From Colletotrichum lupini (taxonomy: Eukaryota; Ascomycota; Sordariomycetes; Glomerellales; Glomerellaceae): DNA of 64,000 nucleotides. The first letter of the stretch is position 1. Each line of letters begins with the position of its first letter. Of the stretch, positions 1 through 12,704 are shown in pieces. A program made the translations under genes and the position numbers. The DNA lies in the NCBI RefSeq assembly GCF_023278565.1, contig NC_064672.1, positions 3,224,001 through 3,288,000 of the forward strand. The letters run 5' to 3'. Below the pieces are notes generated by a model that saw nothing but the letters and a program-made list of their open reading frames with translations, ran no database searches and was not told the origin of the DNA.

Positions 1-1511
1 CTGAGCAGTCTTCGGCTATCGCCTTCTGCGGTTGTCCGGAGCTGTCGCTTGTCGAGGATCCGTCCACCGTAAACAACCTCATCGATCAATAGTGCGATCT
101 CATGGCCAACATGTGGATGCCCATACTTCGTTCTTGCTACCTGAAGTCACTAGGCCGCTCTCTGACCAATTCCTAAACTTGCTTGGATTGCTTATTCCGC
201 GCAGCATGCCCCTAAATTCCGCTCTCGAGGCAGGCTGCCACCTACACAGAGGGACATGACTCTTGACGGCCCGCTCACGTTCCATGCCCAAGTACAGACT
301 ACAGACACGCAGAATACATACAACTGTACGGATACTGGACCCTGCTCTCGTGCCCGGGTTCGTAATGTCAACGATCGGCAGGAACTTTAAGTCGATCTCC
401 CTATCCCCAGGCTCCGCCGCCCGTCCCTGATACCGCGGAAGAGCAAGACAGGATGAGAATACAGATACTCGGGTTCCATGTTACTTGGACACGTGCAGCA
501 GACACACGCATCTGAGGCGAGTAAAATCTCTTGGCATTCGATCGCTGATTTTGCCAGTAACTTGACTCTCCGCGCCGCCAATTTCAGTCTCATTGCTCTG
601 TTTTGGCGGGCCAAAGGCGGGCAGAAAATATTGCCAGAAAGCGTAAAAGGCGAACCCCGAGTTCCAATTTTCTTGCCATCAAAGATTTGACAGATGGAGT
701 CTATGCGCGCAAAACGGCGTGGGGTTTCCGCTCACCCAGAATTGTCTCGTAAGAAGAAACGGGTGCTACCCGAGTATACAGATTTCTCAACGAACCCCCT
801 TTCTCACGAAACCTCGGTGATTCTCGCCACTCGGAAGCGCCATTCGCTCGACAATGCAGTCGCCTGAGTCGCTAGACCCCTTCAAAACCCATTTTGAGTC
901 CACGCGAGGAGCAAAGCGGAAGGGAGATGGGGCTGGCTGAGAAGAGAAACCGTGCCCACCTTCTTCCCGCCCGCTTGCCCCCCCTGGGCGACTAACTCAC
1001 CTTGTGTCAAATCGACGGGACAGCTCAAAACCCCTGGGTCGATCGTGGGAGCTGGACCCTGGCGTTTTACGGAGTCGTGGGAGTTTGGTGGTGGCGCTCG
1101 TCAATTTTCCCCCCGTCTCTCTCTCTCTCTTTTCCCTCAACGAGAATTCTTCAGGTGTCAATGCTGTCAGTCCGCCTCTTGGCCTCACTCCATAACCCTT
1201 GGTAGCGTGGAACACACATGCGTTTGACCGCCGGAAACACCTTTGCCCCTTCCAAGGACCAGAAAAAAAAAGAGAAGAGAGTCCGTCGAGCCCCCAACGA
1301 CAACGCGTCGAAGTGGGAAAGGCTCCCCTGGTCCCCATACCAGTGGCTTCTCTGGGAGAATCTCGTTCACACTCCCGGCCTTTGCATCCCCGCTACGCTA
1401 CGTGCTCGACTGTATGCTGTTACGTTAATGTTTTGTAAAAATGCAGTCTACACTACTCGTGACATGTGAGCTTGCGGCGGCGGGCGGCGATGGGGGCCCA
1501 TCCAGCCCAAA

Positions 1512-1526
1512 GGGGGGGGGGGGGGG
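1512..1526 (+). repeat. 15-nt homopolymeric G tract
   Basis: An uninterrupted run of 15 G on the plus strand, read directly from the sequence, in non-coding DNA. It is the first of two long G tracts within about 200 bp. The exact length may vary between reads because of slippage. Confidence 0.9.
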
Positions 1527-1704
1527 TGGAAGAAGAGTAGAATTGGGATACGATATGCCCCAACCATGAGTTCATGACACCTTGGATCAGAGAAAAGCCA
1601 AGGAAACCAAGCATCCCACAAGTCCGGCGCGGAAGGGATTCTCGCCGGCGTCCCGCACCTGAAACTTGGACTTGTTCAACTTTTTGGCTCGGTCTGCCTA
1701 CCGC

Positions 1705-1730
1705 GGGGGGGGGGGGGGGGGGGGAGGGGG
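1705..1730 (+). repeat. 20-nt G tract followed by A and five more G
   Basis: An uninterrupted run of 20 G (1705-1724), one A, then five G. This is the longest homopolymer in the window, lies in non-coding DNA and is on the same strand as the tract at 1512. Such a tract can fold as a G-quadruplex. No function is evident. Confidence 0.9.
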
Positions 1731-2725
1731 CTTGCCTCCATCGGAAAATCGGTCCCCCCGCAGGCTTGTAAGTAGACATCTTGCTTGGCCCTTGATCAGT
1801 CATGGATTTGAAGCTTGCCGCAGTGGTATAGCGTGGTTCAATGTCGGCAAGGAACCGGCAAGAGACCGGCAAGGAGGAGGAGGGGCCCATGGCTTGAGGA
1901 CGTCGTGTATCCGTACAGTCTCTACAGGTTGTTCTTGTACGCGGCCGGCACCGGACCCGAGCCATTGGGGGTGGCATTCACTTTGACGAGACAAAAATGA
2001 TTCAGGCAGGCAGACAGGCAGGTAAGTACACAGTAAGCGTGTGGTTTTGTGTGGTCCCATGGAGTGGGACTGCATCTTACGAGCTGTCACGATATCCATC
2101 CCATCGCCTTCGGCAACGCATAGTTGCCTGGACCCGATCTTGAACACCCATGTGATGATCGAAATTTTGGTTGAAGCAAAGTCCAGCCGGCTAGGCACTT
2201 CGGCCAAGTCAAGGGGACGGAGGCTTACACATGTCGTTGATGCGGATGAACTCGTCGCAGGGCGCCTGCGAAGGGATTCATAGTTTCACTGGACAGCGCA
2301 GTATTAGTTTGCTCTTTTCTCGTGATCAGGTCTCGTGCAAACTTGAAACGGGTGCTCTTTCCATCTATCTTTCCGAGATGTCAGGCACAAACGGTGGTGT
2401 TCCGACATACATTCAAACAAACACTTGTACAAAGAATTCCAACAAGCCTATCCACCTGGCTTTTCTGTGGTATCCATCCGAAACTCCCAATATCTTTAGA
2501 CAACGCCTAGCCACCCGAAAACCACACATCCCTCTCACGAATAAAAATAGTAATGTCAATAGAAAAGTAGCCTAGCTTGAGTGTCCAGCCAAAGGCCAAT
2601 GCTCATCCTTCCATCATCCTGCTTCGGCTTTGCTCAACAGTATGATTCTTTGATGGTCCTAAAGTCCGTTGGGGCCCTCGGGTCCACCAAACGTACTGCA
2701 AGCTTGGAAGGTGTGTATTGGTGTT

Positions 2726-5700
2726 TTATAGATCGGCGAGGTCGAATTCGCCGCTGAAGCCTTTATTGAGAAGCATACCAGCGATTCTCAGGCGTTGTTC
2801 TGGTAAATCCTCGCCCGAGTAGGCGTCGATAGCATTGAGGCCAAGCGCAAGACACATTCCGTTGGTGATAGTAAAGACACCACAGTCGTACCCATTGGTC
2901 TGAATAGGAGCCTCATGAATGACTACTTTCCATTCGCTAGCCTTATAGTCGCCGCCCAGGAAGGCCTGGACCCAGTTCAAGGCTCTAGTAGTATGCGTGG
3001 ATGAGCCCGCAGGGTTGAAGGAATCCATATGCGATACGGTTCGCTTCTTGGGCCGGATGACGAGCAATGTCCAATGGTTGTTCTTACAGATCGGCATGAG
3101 AATCGTCTCCAGATTGAGAAAGTTGTTCTTGTTGATTCCGTAACGGCGAAGTGCTCGTTCGGTGTTTTGAACACCATTCTCCTCCAGTCTTTTGTAGAAA
3201 AATGATCCCATGGCGACGCACACTCTGTTCGGTGCCTTCACGTCTACGGCGCCTGCAGCCACATTGACGTATCGATCCAGCCATTGCAATGCGCCATTGA
3301 CAATCTCGTCGTTGAGCCACACAGTTGGTGGAACTACCATGGCGAAGTCGTGCTTCTTGAGGGGAACACTTTCAGCCGTCGTCGCGAGTGTCAGCGAGGG
3401 ATTGGCTTGCATCGTGGCTTGCACCTTCTCAACCCATTCAGCCGGTAATGAGGTGACTAAAGGTCTCTGAGGAGCGCGGAGTCCACCCGTCTTCAACAAT
3501 CTCTCCTCTCTTGCCTGTCTAGCTTTCTTCTCCTCTTCTTCTCTTCGGCGTGCCTCGTCGACATCAAGCAATAGCTGCAGGGCGAGAGACAAATCTTCAA
3601 GCTCCTCTTCTTTGTCATCCGAGATGGTTAGACCTGCCAGGGTCGGAGGTGTAAGTAGGCTGGATGGGCTGGACGGTAAGTCTTGCGGTTCATCCTTGGC
3701 GAAGAATCCCTTAGCTTCAAGGCCATTCAAGGATTTGTTGAGATGCTCCAGCAATTGGGGGTGACAGCGAGCCGCGATTTTCTCGCTATCGCTCTCTTCT
3801 GATACATCGTCAGATTTTGGAGTGGCGTCTGAGTATCGATTCGGCATCGCAGTGTAAGGGTCGTCTGACGAGCCGTCAACCTGAGAATCGCTCAGATGGC
3901 TGGCATCAACAACGTGTCGTCCCAGTGGTGATCCGGAAACGGTAGGAGAGCCGAAAATTCGACTGAGGAAGCCCCTTGATTTCGCCGGTGAAGGGGTAGG
4001 TTGCTTCGCGGATGGTGAGAAATGCACCCTTTTGAGGCCTCTCGACTTCTGGAGTCGCTTCAGTGAAGCAGGTGAATGGTTGTCTCTTTTGAGGACAGAG
4101 ATGGGGCTTGGGTTGCAGGCCAAGTCGTCTGATATAATGCCTGGGGGTGCATTCTTGTACGTAGCTCTGCGTTGGGATGCGATGTCGGCCAATTGGTCTT
4201 TGACAAACGTGTACGCTTCCGTAGTTCTTGCAGGAGGGTAGTAACTTCCTGGTTTTATGATTTCCTGGGCGGGCAGGATCTGTCGTTCATCTGGGGCCTT
4301 GATGGAAGGTTCCGCCTCAACCAAAACTTCGTTGTTGGTTTGGAAATCTGGAAAGCTACCGGGCATTGCGATGTCGATCCTCGAGATCGGGTCCTCGGAT
4401 ACCTCGATACCGAAGCTCTCACGCCCTCGAAAAAATTTCATGACCTTGCCAACTATACCAGCCCGTTGAACGAGTCCAGGCATTGGCTTTCGACTAGCCA
4501 GAGCGGCTAAGTCAGCGCTGAGTCCTTTGATAATGCGGCGTGAGACGCCAGCCTCAACCAGCACAGGATTGCATTCTTCAGGAAAATGCTCGAATAAACA
4601 CTGAGCCACGGTAATGGCAAAGTTTTCTTCAGGGCTGAAAGTGTAGTCCATGACCGACTGGGGGACCTTGAAGTTCGTCTTCAAACCTGCCAGGAACGTA
4701 TGAGAGTAGACACTCTCAACTATCCAAGCAGTCTGTCGGAAAGTATCAAGGTATGGACCTAGGACGTAGATCTGCTGCTCCTGGGTTTGGTCGTCAAGTC
4801 GAGTGATAGGGGACCCTTCCCTGGATTGCGATCGCCTCTTTTCGATTCGATGGCAGATACTCCTCAAGGTGCGGACAAGAGGGGCTATGTGATGCCAGTA
4901 AGCGATTCGCGTCGATTCATCTACCCAAACGAGGTTGATTTTGGATGGTTCCGCATTTGGAGTGAAGCTCTCATCGGCAAAATCATCGACAACCTCCAAC
5001 CTGATGCGCTTCGTGCCAGTGTTGCCATTCTGCTGACCACGGGAGAGCCGCTCTACAGCGATGAGGTGATTATTGCGGGGGTACACTGTGACTGAATTAG
5101 ATGGGCTCGTGATTATCTTCTTGAAGCAAGCTAACCGTAGCCAACAATGCTGTTGGAGACTTTTGTGACCGTGCCACGGACTGATGTCATGATATTGGTG
5201 AGCCAATTCGTATAAGCTCGAGGTCTCTATCACACACGATTAGCACCTGCCCTGATGTAAGATTACCAGACAACGTACGTCTTCTTCGTTTGAGTCCAGA
5301 ACGGCAGCGCCTCGAGCGTTCGCGAGCGGCTCCTGCAGAGGCTCCTTCCCATCCGTCGCATTCGCCAGAATGAGGTCGAACTCCGAGTCCTCAGCTGGTC
5401 GCTTTCGTGTCGGGGTCGTGATGGGTGAGCCTTGGTTCAGAGCTCGTGATTCCTGTTCGATAGATTGAACTGTGATCGTCTTCTGGCACGACCCCCGTAC
5501 AAAAATTCTTCGAGTTGCTGAACCGTCGTTCACTTCTATGAGCGTCGATTCGTTGGGAGTGATGATTGTTGTTCGTTGGCCTGGGCTGAAGAACCAAGCA
5601 CCCGGGGGTACCACAGATGGCGAGCTGGATTCCGAAGCGGGTTCCAAGCTGGACTCAGTATCCTCAGACTCCGACTCGGCTTCTGAGTTAGAGTTGCAGA

Positions 5701-6658
5701 GATGAAAGCTCGAAGATGGTTGGGAGCACTTTCTCGTGGAGACGCTTCCGATAGTAGTATGAAAGCCCTGTATTCTTTGGGCTGGCTTGAGAATCGGACC
5801 TTTCGGGCCAAAAAGATCGATTCTTCCCTCTCGCTGGATAACGAGGTCCTTCAATCTACGGCGGCGTGCTCGATAGGCAGCGACGTGAGAAGCTGGGGAT
5901 GGCTTGTGTAGAGTAGGTTGGTGCCGAAGAGTCGCGCTGAAATCAAAAGCCTTCGGCGCAGGTCTCCATAGAGTAGTTGCCGGTCTGAGATATGCGGACT
6001 GTTGAGATTTTGGGAAGGGTGTCGCTTTGATAGGGGGCTGACGAATGAAGGGATCCTCCGCAGGGAACCTATTGTACTTCCGGTTCTTTGAGGGGCCCAG
6101 TCCTGCGCTGCGCGCTTGAGCACGGAATCGCAACCTCTTGACCTTCGCTGCAGCCGGTGTGAAGAGAGAAGAGCTGGTGGGTCCCGACGATCGCGTGAAA
6201 AGGGCAGGTCCTTTCTTCAAAATCCCACGCAAGGGCTCTCGATCTCTGTGAGGCGAGTGAACAGTGTTGACTGAGCCAGAAGACTCCCCGGCCTTCTTAA
6301 CCGTGGCGTCTGTCAGATGCTGCGCTTTCTGGGCCTTCTGGTGCTCAGTTTGAGCAATCGGCGAATGCGCAAATGGAACTTGGGTGTGGAAGGTGTGAGG
6401 GTTGTTGGTAGCTTGAGGATAGGCGGTCAGTTGCTGAGTAGCATTAGTACCGAAGAGGGGACCGTGGTGATTGAGGCCTGGGTTGGCGAGGGAATTGACG
6501 AGGGCCGTTTGGATAGGACTGGGTCTGTAAGTTCTAGGCTTCTCGATCTCGGGGGGTTTTTCTCGACGATGTCTGAGAGGATCGAAAAAGTCGGCTACTT
6601 TTTGAGGGTTCGGGAGGAATCCTCGGCGACTCGGTATCTGCTGTCGGTCTGAAGCCAT
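2726..6658 (-). CDS. ulp1: Ulp1-type SUMO protease
   Basis: Predicted SUMO-specific cysteine protease (C48/Ulp1 family), expected to process the SUMO precursor and remove SUMO from conjugates, usually at the nuclear envelope. Two exons, 6658-5279 and 5224-2726, flank a 54-nt intron with donor GTACGT, a TGCTAAT branch site and an in-phase join; the product is about 1,292 aa. The C-terminal ~200 residues hold the catalytic domain: a WLNDEIVNG substrate-groove motif, then His (~1177, in NHWTLLV), Asp (~1194, in HMDSF), and Gln and Cys (~1241, in QTNGYDCGVF). The rest is low-complexity, rich in Ser/Pro and charged residues, with a Glu/Arg-rich helix just before the protease. The start chosen is the ATG giving MASDRQQ; upstream in-frame ATGs exist. 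Family assignment is firm. Ulp1 rather than Ulp2 is inferred from the catalytic domain lying at the very C terminus. Confidence 0.85.
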
Positions 6659-7791
6659 GTTGGTTAGCTTAGAAGGTGCGAGGCTTGAAGATGAAGTAGA
6701 AAGCATTGTGAAGGTCAACTTTGACCCGGCGCGAAAGGAAGCAGGCGAATATGAAAGGTGCGACAAAGCGAAAAAATTGAATCCCGGGGTGTTTACTGTG
6801 CTTCTGAAGCTGCGCGATCAAGAATTGGTGCGAAGGCGCTTGGCTGGATCGGCAGGCGGGTTGTGTCGCGATGCTAGAAATCGGTCTGGATGGAAGGTTG
6901 AAATCGGTTGCAGGTGGGGGATCTGGGAGGAGTTGGGTGGCTCAAAAGGCGACGCGCTTTTGTTGTTGTGGAAGAAGAAGAAGGTGCACCGCTGTTCCTT
7001 GAGAAAGATGCTCAATGTAGGTAGCAACAAGAGGTCGAAAAGGCATGCGCGCCTCAAAGAGTTGCACGTTAGAGGACGGAAGGTGCAGGTGGCAGACACG
7101 GTGGAGATTGGATTTGAGAATGGAAGTTGCGATGCAGGTGGTGTTTACCTAAGGTACTGTAGATCATGTACCTAGGGGACCTTCCATTCCTTGCGACCTA
7201 CCTAAGCAGTTAAGGTAGCTTCATTCTTCTGGCAGCTCTATAGCCCGCCCCACTAGCTCAAGAGGTGCACACCCGGCGCTTCAAGGAGCGGAAGGAGCGA
7301 AACAGCTTCAAAAATTGACGCGATGTTTTGTTGATCAACCAATTACCCAAGGTACTTCAGGGTACTCTCAACGCAAATGGGCTGCGGCTTGCCTTCAGGC
7401 AGCTTTCGTAGATAAGGTCCCTGGGTTCCTCAAACGTCTCAGTCCCCTTCTTTTCCGTCTCAAGCCGCTTCTACTTATATCCAACGGCATCCGCTGAATC
7501 TCGACCTTCGTGAAGTGGTTGATTCCGCGCAGGTGGTTTGCACTCTATAATCGATGGAGGGGTGGCATGCATTTTTTCCTGGTTGATCAAATAAATTTGC
7601 AGGCGGTGCTATGATGTCTATTCATCCTGAAAGGTGAAATCGGGAATAACCTCCCCTCTCTTGCATAAATTCTCATGTTTCGCTCCAGTACGCCAGAAGT
7701 AGTAACCCAACTCAGTACTTGTACACCAACTTCTCGGAAAATCTCTCCTGAGTCACCGTCGCACACTCTTGCTCTACCTTACTCAGGTACA
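6659..7791. other. Intergenic region between SUMO protease and monooxygenase genes
   Basis: This is the upstream region of the minus-strand SUMO protease gene and the downstream region of the minus-strand monooxygenase gene. A plus-strand frame at 6657-7175 overlaps the protease start but has no recognisable features. Short CCTA/GGTA-type repeats occur at about 7148-7215. I see no gene. Confidence 0.5.
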
Positions 7792-9877
7792 TTACAGCTG
7801 GGCTAGCGTCTCCCCGAGCTTCTTGGTGCAGAATGTGCCAAAGTACTCGTTCAATGCATCGACAGTGCCGCTGCCTTCCACTAGTTTCGCAACCATACCA
7901 ACGTAACCATCAGGACGCACAACAACAACGCCACCCTTTTCCTCATCAAGTCCCAACTTGGCGTGCGCAGCAGCCTTGGCGTTCGGTACGTGGCGGTCCC
8001 ACCTGTCATCGGCGTATACGTGATCGCGGTACCGCCCCAGTACCTCTGGGACATCGCGCGAAATCTCGATGCTGCTTCTCTTTGCTGAAAAGATGGTACA
8101 GAATGAGAAGAACTTGCTGTGGGGGTTGTGCTGCTCGTGATGTGACACACTGTCCACGTCTTCTCTCACATAGGCGGCGTAGAATGAACGCTTGTTGTTG
8201 AGATGACTAGCGAAATCTCCAAGGGCCTTGCGAGTGATTGAAGGCTTTCCAGCAAAGACGAAGATGCGGAAGGAACCGTTGAGCGGTATTTCTTGCTCCA
8301 GGTGGACAACATTGGCATCGACAACCCTCGTAACATCGGCGTTCATGAACAGACGGCCAGTGCGGAGCTTCGTACCCTCGGGGTGGATCAAGGATGATTT
8401 GGCCCGGTGCGATTCGGACCAGTTCAACACATTTGGCTTGTAGGCTACACCATAACCGCTCGTGAACTCGCAAGACTCCTTGAAAGTCTTGATGAAAGCG
8501 TTCTCGGACTGCTCCTTGCCGGCGTTCTCGGTAGCCGCCTGAGCTTCGCTCGCGGCATCGGGTCGTTGAGAGAACAACTTGGCGTACCTGTTGTCGAAGT
8601 CGAGCAGCGTCTCCGCCACGTCCCTTCTCTCAGTCTCATAAGTCTTGAGAATATCGCGCTGTGCGAACCCAGCCTCGACAGCATGGATCTTCCAGGCCAG
8701 GTTTTGGGCGTCAAGGAACGCAGTGTTCATGCCCTGGCCGGCTTTGGGCTGATGCTCTAGTCAGTAAAGAAGCTTGTTTCCAATATTGTGTGTATCACAT
8801 ACGCTGTGGGTGTGGCAAGCATCGCCTCCAAGGAACACCCGCTGATCCAGAGTGTAGCGGTCCGAAATTCCTTGCCCGATAGGGTACACTGAATACCACT
8901 CCGTTCTCTCCCATTCGATGGAATACGGCTGAAGAATCCGCTGAGCCGACTCCTGCACTTCTTGCTCGGTTGCCGTCTTGCGTGGGTCGAAGTCTGCGTC
9001 CGTCGAGGATGCAATTTGAATGTATAGACGGACCATGTTGTCCTCTCGGGGAATGACCATGATGGAACCGTGCTTACTGTGTATTGTGCATTTCATCTAT
9101 TCCAAAATCAATATGGTAACCAATAGAATCAACCTCGGCACATCTGCTTACCTTGATATCGGGAAAGTCGGTCTTAACAACGCCATCCATGACACCCCAT
9201 ACGTAAGAAATTGGATCCTTGTGCTTAATGCCAATCTGTAATTGATTCCTGATGAAGGAACGAGCACCCTCGCCGCCAAAGAGATATTTGGCACGCAACG
9301 TCTCCTGGGCGGTCCCATCCACATGCTCAAGTTTAACCTCGACAGGATACTCAGGGTTTTCGGCCTCGTTGGATGAGAATCCCGTAATGGTCCAGGGCCT
9401 CTGAACCTGCACGCCGTTCTTCTCCAGGTCGCCCAGGAAAACGCGCTCGATATGGCCTTGGTGCAAAAGAGTCGTGAAGGGGTATCTGGCATCGATAAAC
9501 TCCGGGCAACTCGCCCAAGTTCCCGTTCTGGCGATTCCGTTGCCTGACTTGGGCGGGTCCCAAAAAGCGACCTCGTAGACTCTAGCGGGCTTGTGGGCCA
9601 TGATGGCCGACTTGAGGCCCATGTTACGAAGAAGGTCGAGAGAACGTGGTTGAATGCCGTCAGCTCTTCCAGTTGGTGTGGGTTCGGCTCGGTTGTCAAT
9701 GTGCTTGATTCTGTATCCCCATCTGGCTAGAATGGTTGACAGCATCAGGCCCACAGGCCCAGCACCTACAATGACTTTGGGAAGATATGTTAGCGTATAG
9801 CTCAACGCGAATCCACGCAGCAGGGACTCACCAATATCATAGTAGGTGCCTGACTGGCGATCAGGTTGCGTCTCCAT
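7792..9877 (-). CDS. FAD-dependent phenol 2-monooxygenase (phenol hydroxylase family)
   Basis: Flavoprotein aromatic hydroxylase, expected to ortho-hydroxylate phenols with NADPH and O2. Four exons, 9877-9832, 9774-9152, 9096-8803 and 8748-7792, join in frame to 639 aa, the usual family length. The introns are 54-57 nt: donor GTGAGT in intron 1, GTAAGC in intron 2 and GTATGT in intron 3. The N terminus has the dinucleotide-binding loop [11 protein letters not shown] (~16-26). The second FAD motif [16 protein letters not shown] (~314-329) is rebuilt across the third intron. The C-terminal third (~440-639) is the thioredoxin-like dimerisation domain of phenol hydroxylases, ending with PDGYVGMV and a Lys/Leu-rich tail. 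The substrate cannot be told from sequence; relatives act on phenol, resorcinol or salicylate-type compounds or in secondary metabolism. Neighbours do not suggest a catabolic cluster. Confidence 0.9.
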
Positions 9878-12704
9878 CGTACAGATAGGAAGTGTAAGCT
9901 TTGGTCGAATCGAATTGGTCAAAGCAAGTCTATGAGAGCGGGTGAACAGCTTGCGGGGCTTCCGAAGTTCGGTCAATAGAGGGGAAACGTTGCGCCTAGA
10001 AGTCAGAGAAGGATGGTGTCGACTAGAAAAGAGTCTTTGGGGTAAGGGGAGAAGGCGGCGCGTTGGCTTTATATAAAGTGGAAGACCGACTGGCGGAGAG
10101 ATGTCAATCGGGGCATGGATGGAATAGACGGCGGGGAGTTATCCGTGGACCACTGAACAGTGAGACCGATCCGAAGGGGACCAAGAGGCCGGCATCGACA
10201 TCGGGAAGCAGACTGGGGACGGCAACGTAGGCCGGGAACTCCAAATCCCCACACTGAGGTGCCACCTGGGTGGCTTTTAGCACCCAGAGTCACGGATGTG
10301 GCCATGTGCGCCTCAAGCTGCCTATCCAAAGGGCCTCGAGTCTAGCCAATCATGGGTTATGGGAATAGGACGGCCATGCTATCCGTACAGGCCTGCATGC
10401 TTGACCCGTAGGCGTGGCAGGCACGTCATGGAGACACTTCCGAGGGGAACCGGGAGGCTTTGCTGAGTGAGGCGCTGTCGCCGCTGAGTGAAGCTTCCAC
10501 TTACTGATTTGGCCGGTTGGGCACCCCTGCTTAGGGGAGTTCAGACTTGACAAAAGGGACTCGGGTAGTCAAGTCGGCAAGTTGGCTGTGGGTCGCTCCA
10601 GATTGGCTCCTGTCGTTGTACCTTTTCCTCAGCAACTCCCACGATTAAGGGTCAAAAAGGCAGTTGGAGACGGCATCTGGAAGGTGGTCGGTACATGTTT
10701 CGGGACAGCTAAGCTTAGCTCGCGACCCCACCTGCCCGACCAAACCCAATCATAGTCTGGCTCCCTCCAAGGTTGGCTATCTTGAGACTTGGGGTCCTCG
10801 GAAGTTGGAGAAGGCAAAGTGCGGGGAAAAGACGGTGCAGCTGCACCCCGAGGGCACTTGCCGCTGGCACCGACCGAACCGAAATGTCAATTGCGATGAA
10901 GTAGGCTGTGGAACGAAGAAGGAATGAACGACAGGGTACCTTTGGAGTTGCTTCAACCTTCCTTAGGTAGGTACCTAGCTCCGCGTGTCCGCTGAACTCC
11001 ACCGCACTCTACAAATCAAGTGACATCGTTTTATCGTGGTATGTAATGCAAGGCGTTGTGCGAAAACACATGACTGCGGCTGATGCATCCGGTTGGAAGG
11101 CGTCACGATGGTGAGTTGGGTTGGTATTGAGGTAAGTGCACAGCTCTGTACCTTACGGACTACCAAGCTCCTCAGTCAAGAGAGCGCATGCGATGCGCAT
11201 CGAATTTACAACGAGTTACATTATCTTACCTTACTTTCTCGTCACAAGCTTAAGCTTGAAATGGCAAGAATATTCATGTTGGAGCCCCACAGTCACGTAG
11301 GATACAAAATTTTGGACGGAAGCTGTCCGAAAAAGCCCCTGCCTAAGTAGGCACCATTAAGTCTCCAGAATGAGTCCTTCCGCGTCGCCTCCTCCCATCA
11401 CGCATATGTCGACTCACCAAACGGAATCCCAAGTCATGAAAACATGCGTGGACACGAGAGCGTTGCAGATCCTGCATCGCACCATGGATCGTGGTTCTCC
11501 ATGCTCCACGCGCTGGCCATCTGTTCCGAGACGGGATCAACCTAGTACGAGGCTAGGCCTAGACGCCTGCTCTGCAATCAGCATGCCCTCCCGAGCCTAG
11601 AAGCTCAGACAACGTATTGCCCCTATAGCAGTATTTCATGTCGGCATTGAGACTCGGACGAATGAGGTACTGCCTGTGCGAGACTATCTTGCAAATCCCA
11701 AATTCGCGATATGCCGTCTCCATGCTCAACGTCCCAGGTGTCATATCGGTATCCAATTCGAGGTTGCCTCATGGAAGCCTTGAAAAGTCAATATCGGATA
11801 GGCAACCTACAAGGATTTCTTAAATAGGATCGACATCACGTATCTACATCTAGCGACCTCAAGACATGTAAACCCCCTCCCAAACGATCAGCATCATCAT
11901 GCCCGCTGGATCTCATACCTCAGACTGATCGATGGTTTGGCCGAGAAAGATTCTCTCACTTGCTTCAAGTGAAGGCACTGTGGCTCAAAGAGAGCATGTT
12001 TGGTTTAGCCAGCAACAGGCATACTAAGAGAGCACCGCATAAGGTACAATCTGAGGGGTCAGGCTTAAGAGTCGCATAGCTGGTCGAGTGGCCTGCCATA
12101 CTGAGGACAAAAGCTTGCTCAATAATGAAGATGTACAGAGTACCCGATATCATGGAACATTATAACCAGGTCGGATCAGATGATTTCCTACCTGGAAGAA
12201 CCTTCTATCTTAGTGTATTGCCGACAACTTGGAGATGGAGGGCGGGATACTTGCGCCTTCCAACTTTGGAGAAGATGTGTACTTTCCTCGACTGCCTGGG
12301 TACCTTACCTTACCTTACGTACTTGCCTAGTGATGGCAACCACACTTGCCTTCTCTTGTATCTCTGCGTTTACTTGATTTCCACGTCTTCGCCCACATGC
12401 GAAGGCAACAGAGGATCTTACATCTCGTTTCTCTATAGCTTGCCCCCTTTTGTTTTCTTTCCCAAGGATTGCCAAGGACCCGAGAATCTACGTTAGTGCA
12501 GCGCCAATAATACGGCCGATTGCTACGACGACGACAACGAGAACGTCTTCCTACGCGCAGCTATTTGCCGCCATGGCATAGAGCAAGTAGTAGACAAAGC
12601 CACATCCCGCTTTGACGAATACCCCGCCACGAGACGCACATCGCCGTGTCTAAATCGTCAAACCACTGCCAATCACTCTGGCTATCTCAGAGAGCCCTAG
12701 AACA
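9878..12704. other. Divergent intergenic region, 2.8 kb
   Basis: Spacer between the minus-strand monooxygenase and the plus-strand unrecognised gene. Apart from the TATA candidate it contains scattered short GGTA/TACC repeats (around 10960-10980, 11220-11235 and 12300-12325). No open frame of convincing coding character was found on either strand. A two-codon upstream frame (ATG GCA TAG, 12573-12581) in a strong initiation context precedes the next gene. Confidence 0.5.
10068..10077 (-). promoter_or_regulatory. TATA-box candidate for the monooxygenase gene
   Basis: The self-complementary decamer TTTATATAAA lies about 190 bp upstream of the monooxygenase start codon at 9877. It is followed on the minus strand by GC-rich sequence and CT-rich leader. 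Clear TATA boxes tend to mark inducible fungal genes, which fits a catabolic or detoxifying enzyme. Position and use are inferred. Confidence 0.5.

Larger units (their letters stand above)
1..2725. other. Intergenic region with G-tracts and CT-rich stretches
   Basis: No open frame here has recognisable protein character. The longer frames (for example minus strand 1453-1977) owe their length to G- or C-runs that translate as poly-Pro or poly-Gly. The stretch contains a CT-rich run around 1100-1135, a 15-G tract at 1512-1526 and a 20-G tract at 1705-1724. The right part presumably includes the 3' untranslated region of the SUMO protease gene on the minus strand, which ends at 2726. A promoter or untranslated part of a gene lying to the left cannot be excluded. 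Confidence 0.5.

Noticed and set aside
1453..1977. 174-codon minus-strand frame
   Set aside because: Length comes from G-runs that translate as poly-Pro; no family character.
6657..7175. 172-codon plus-strand frame overlapping the start of the SUMO protease gene
   Set aside because: No recognisable motif, heavily Lys/Arg/Gly-rich and lying antisense to the upstream region of a real gene; best explained as chance.
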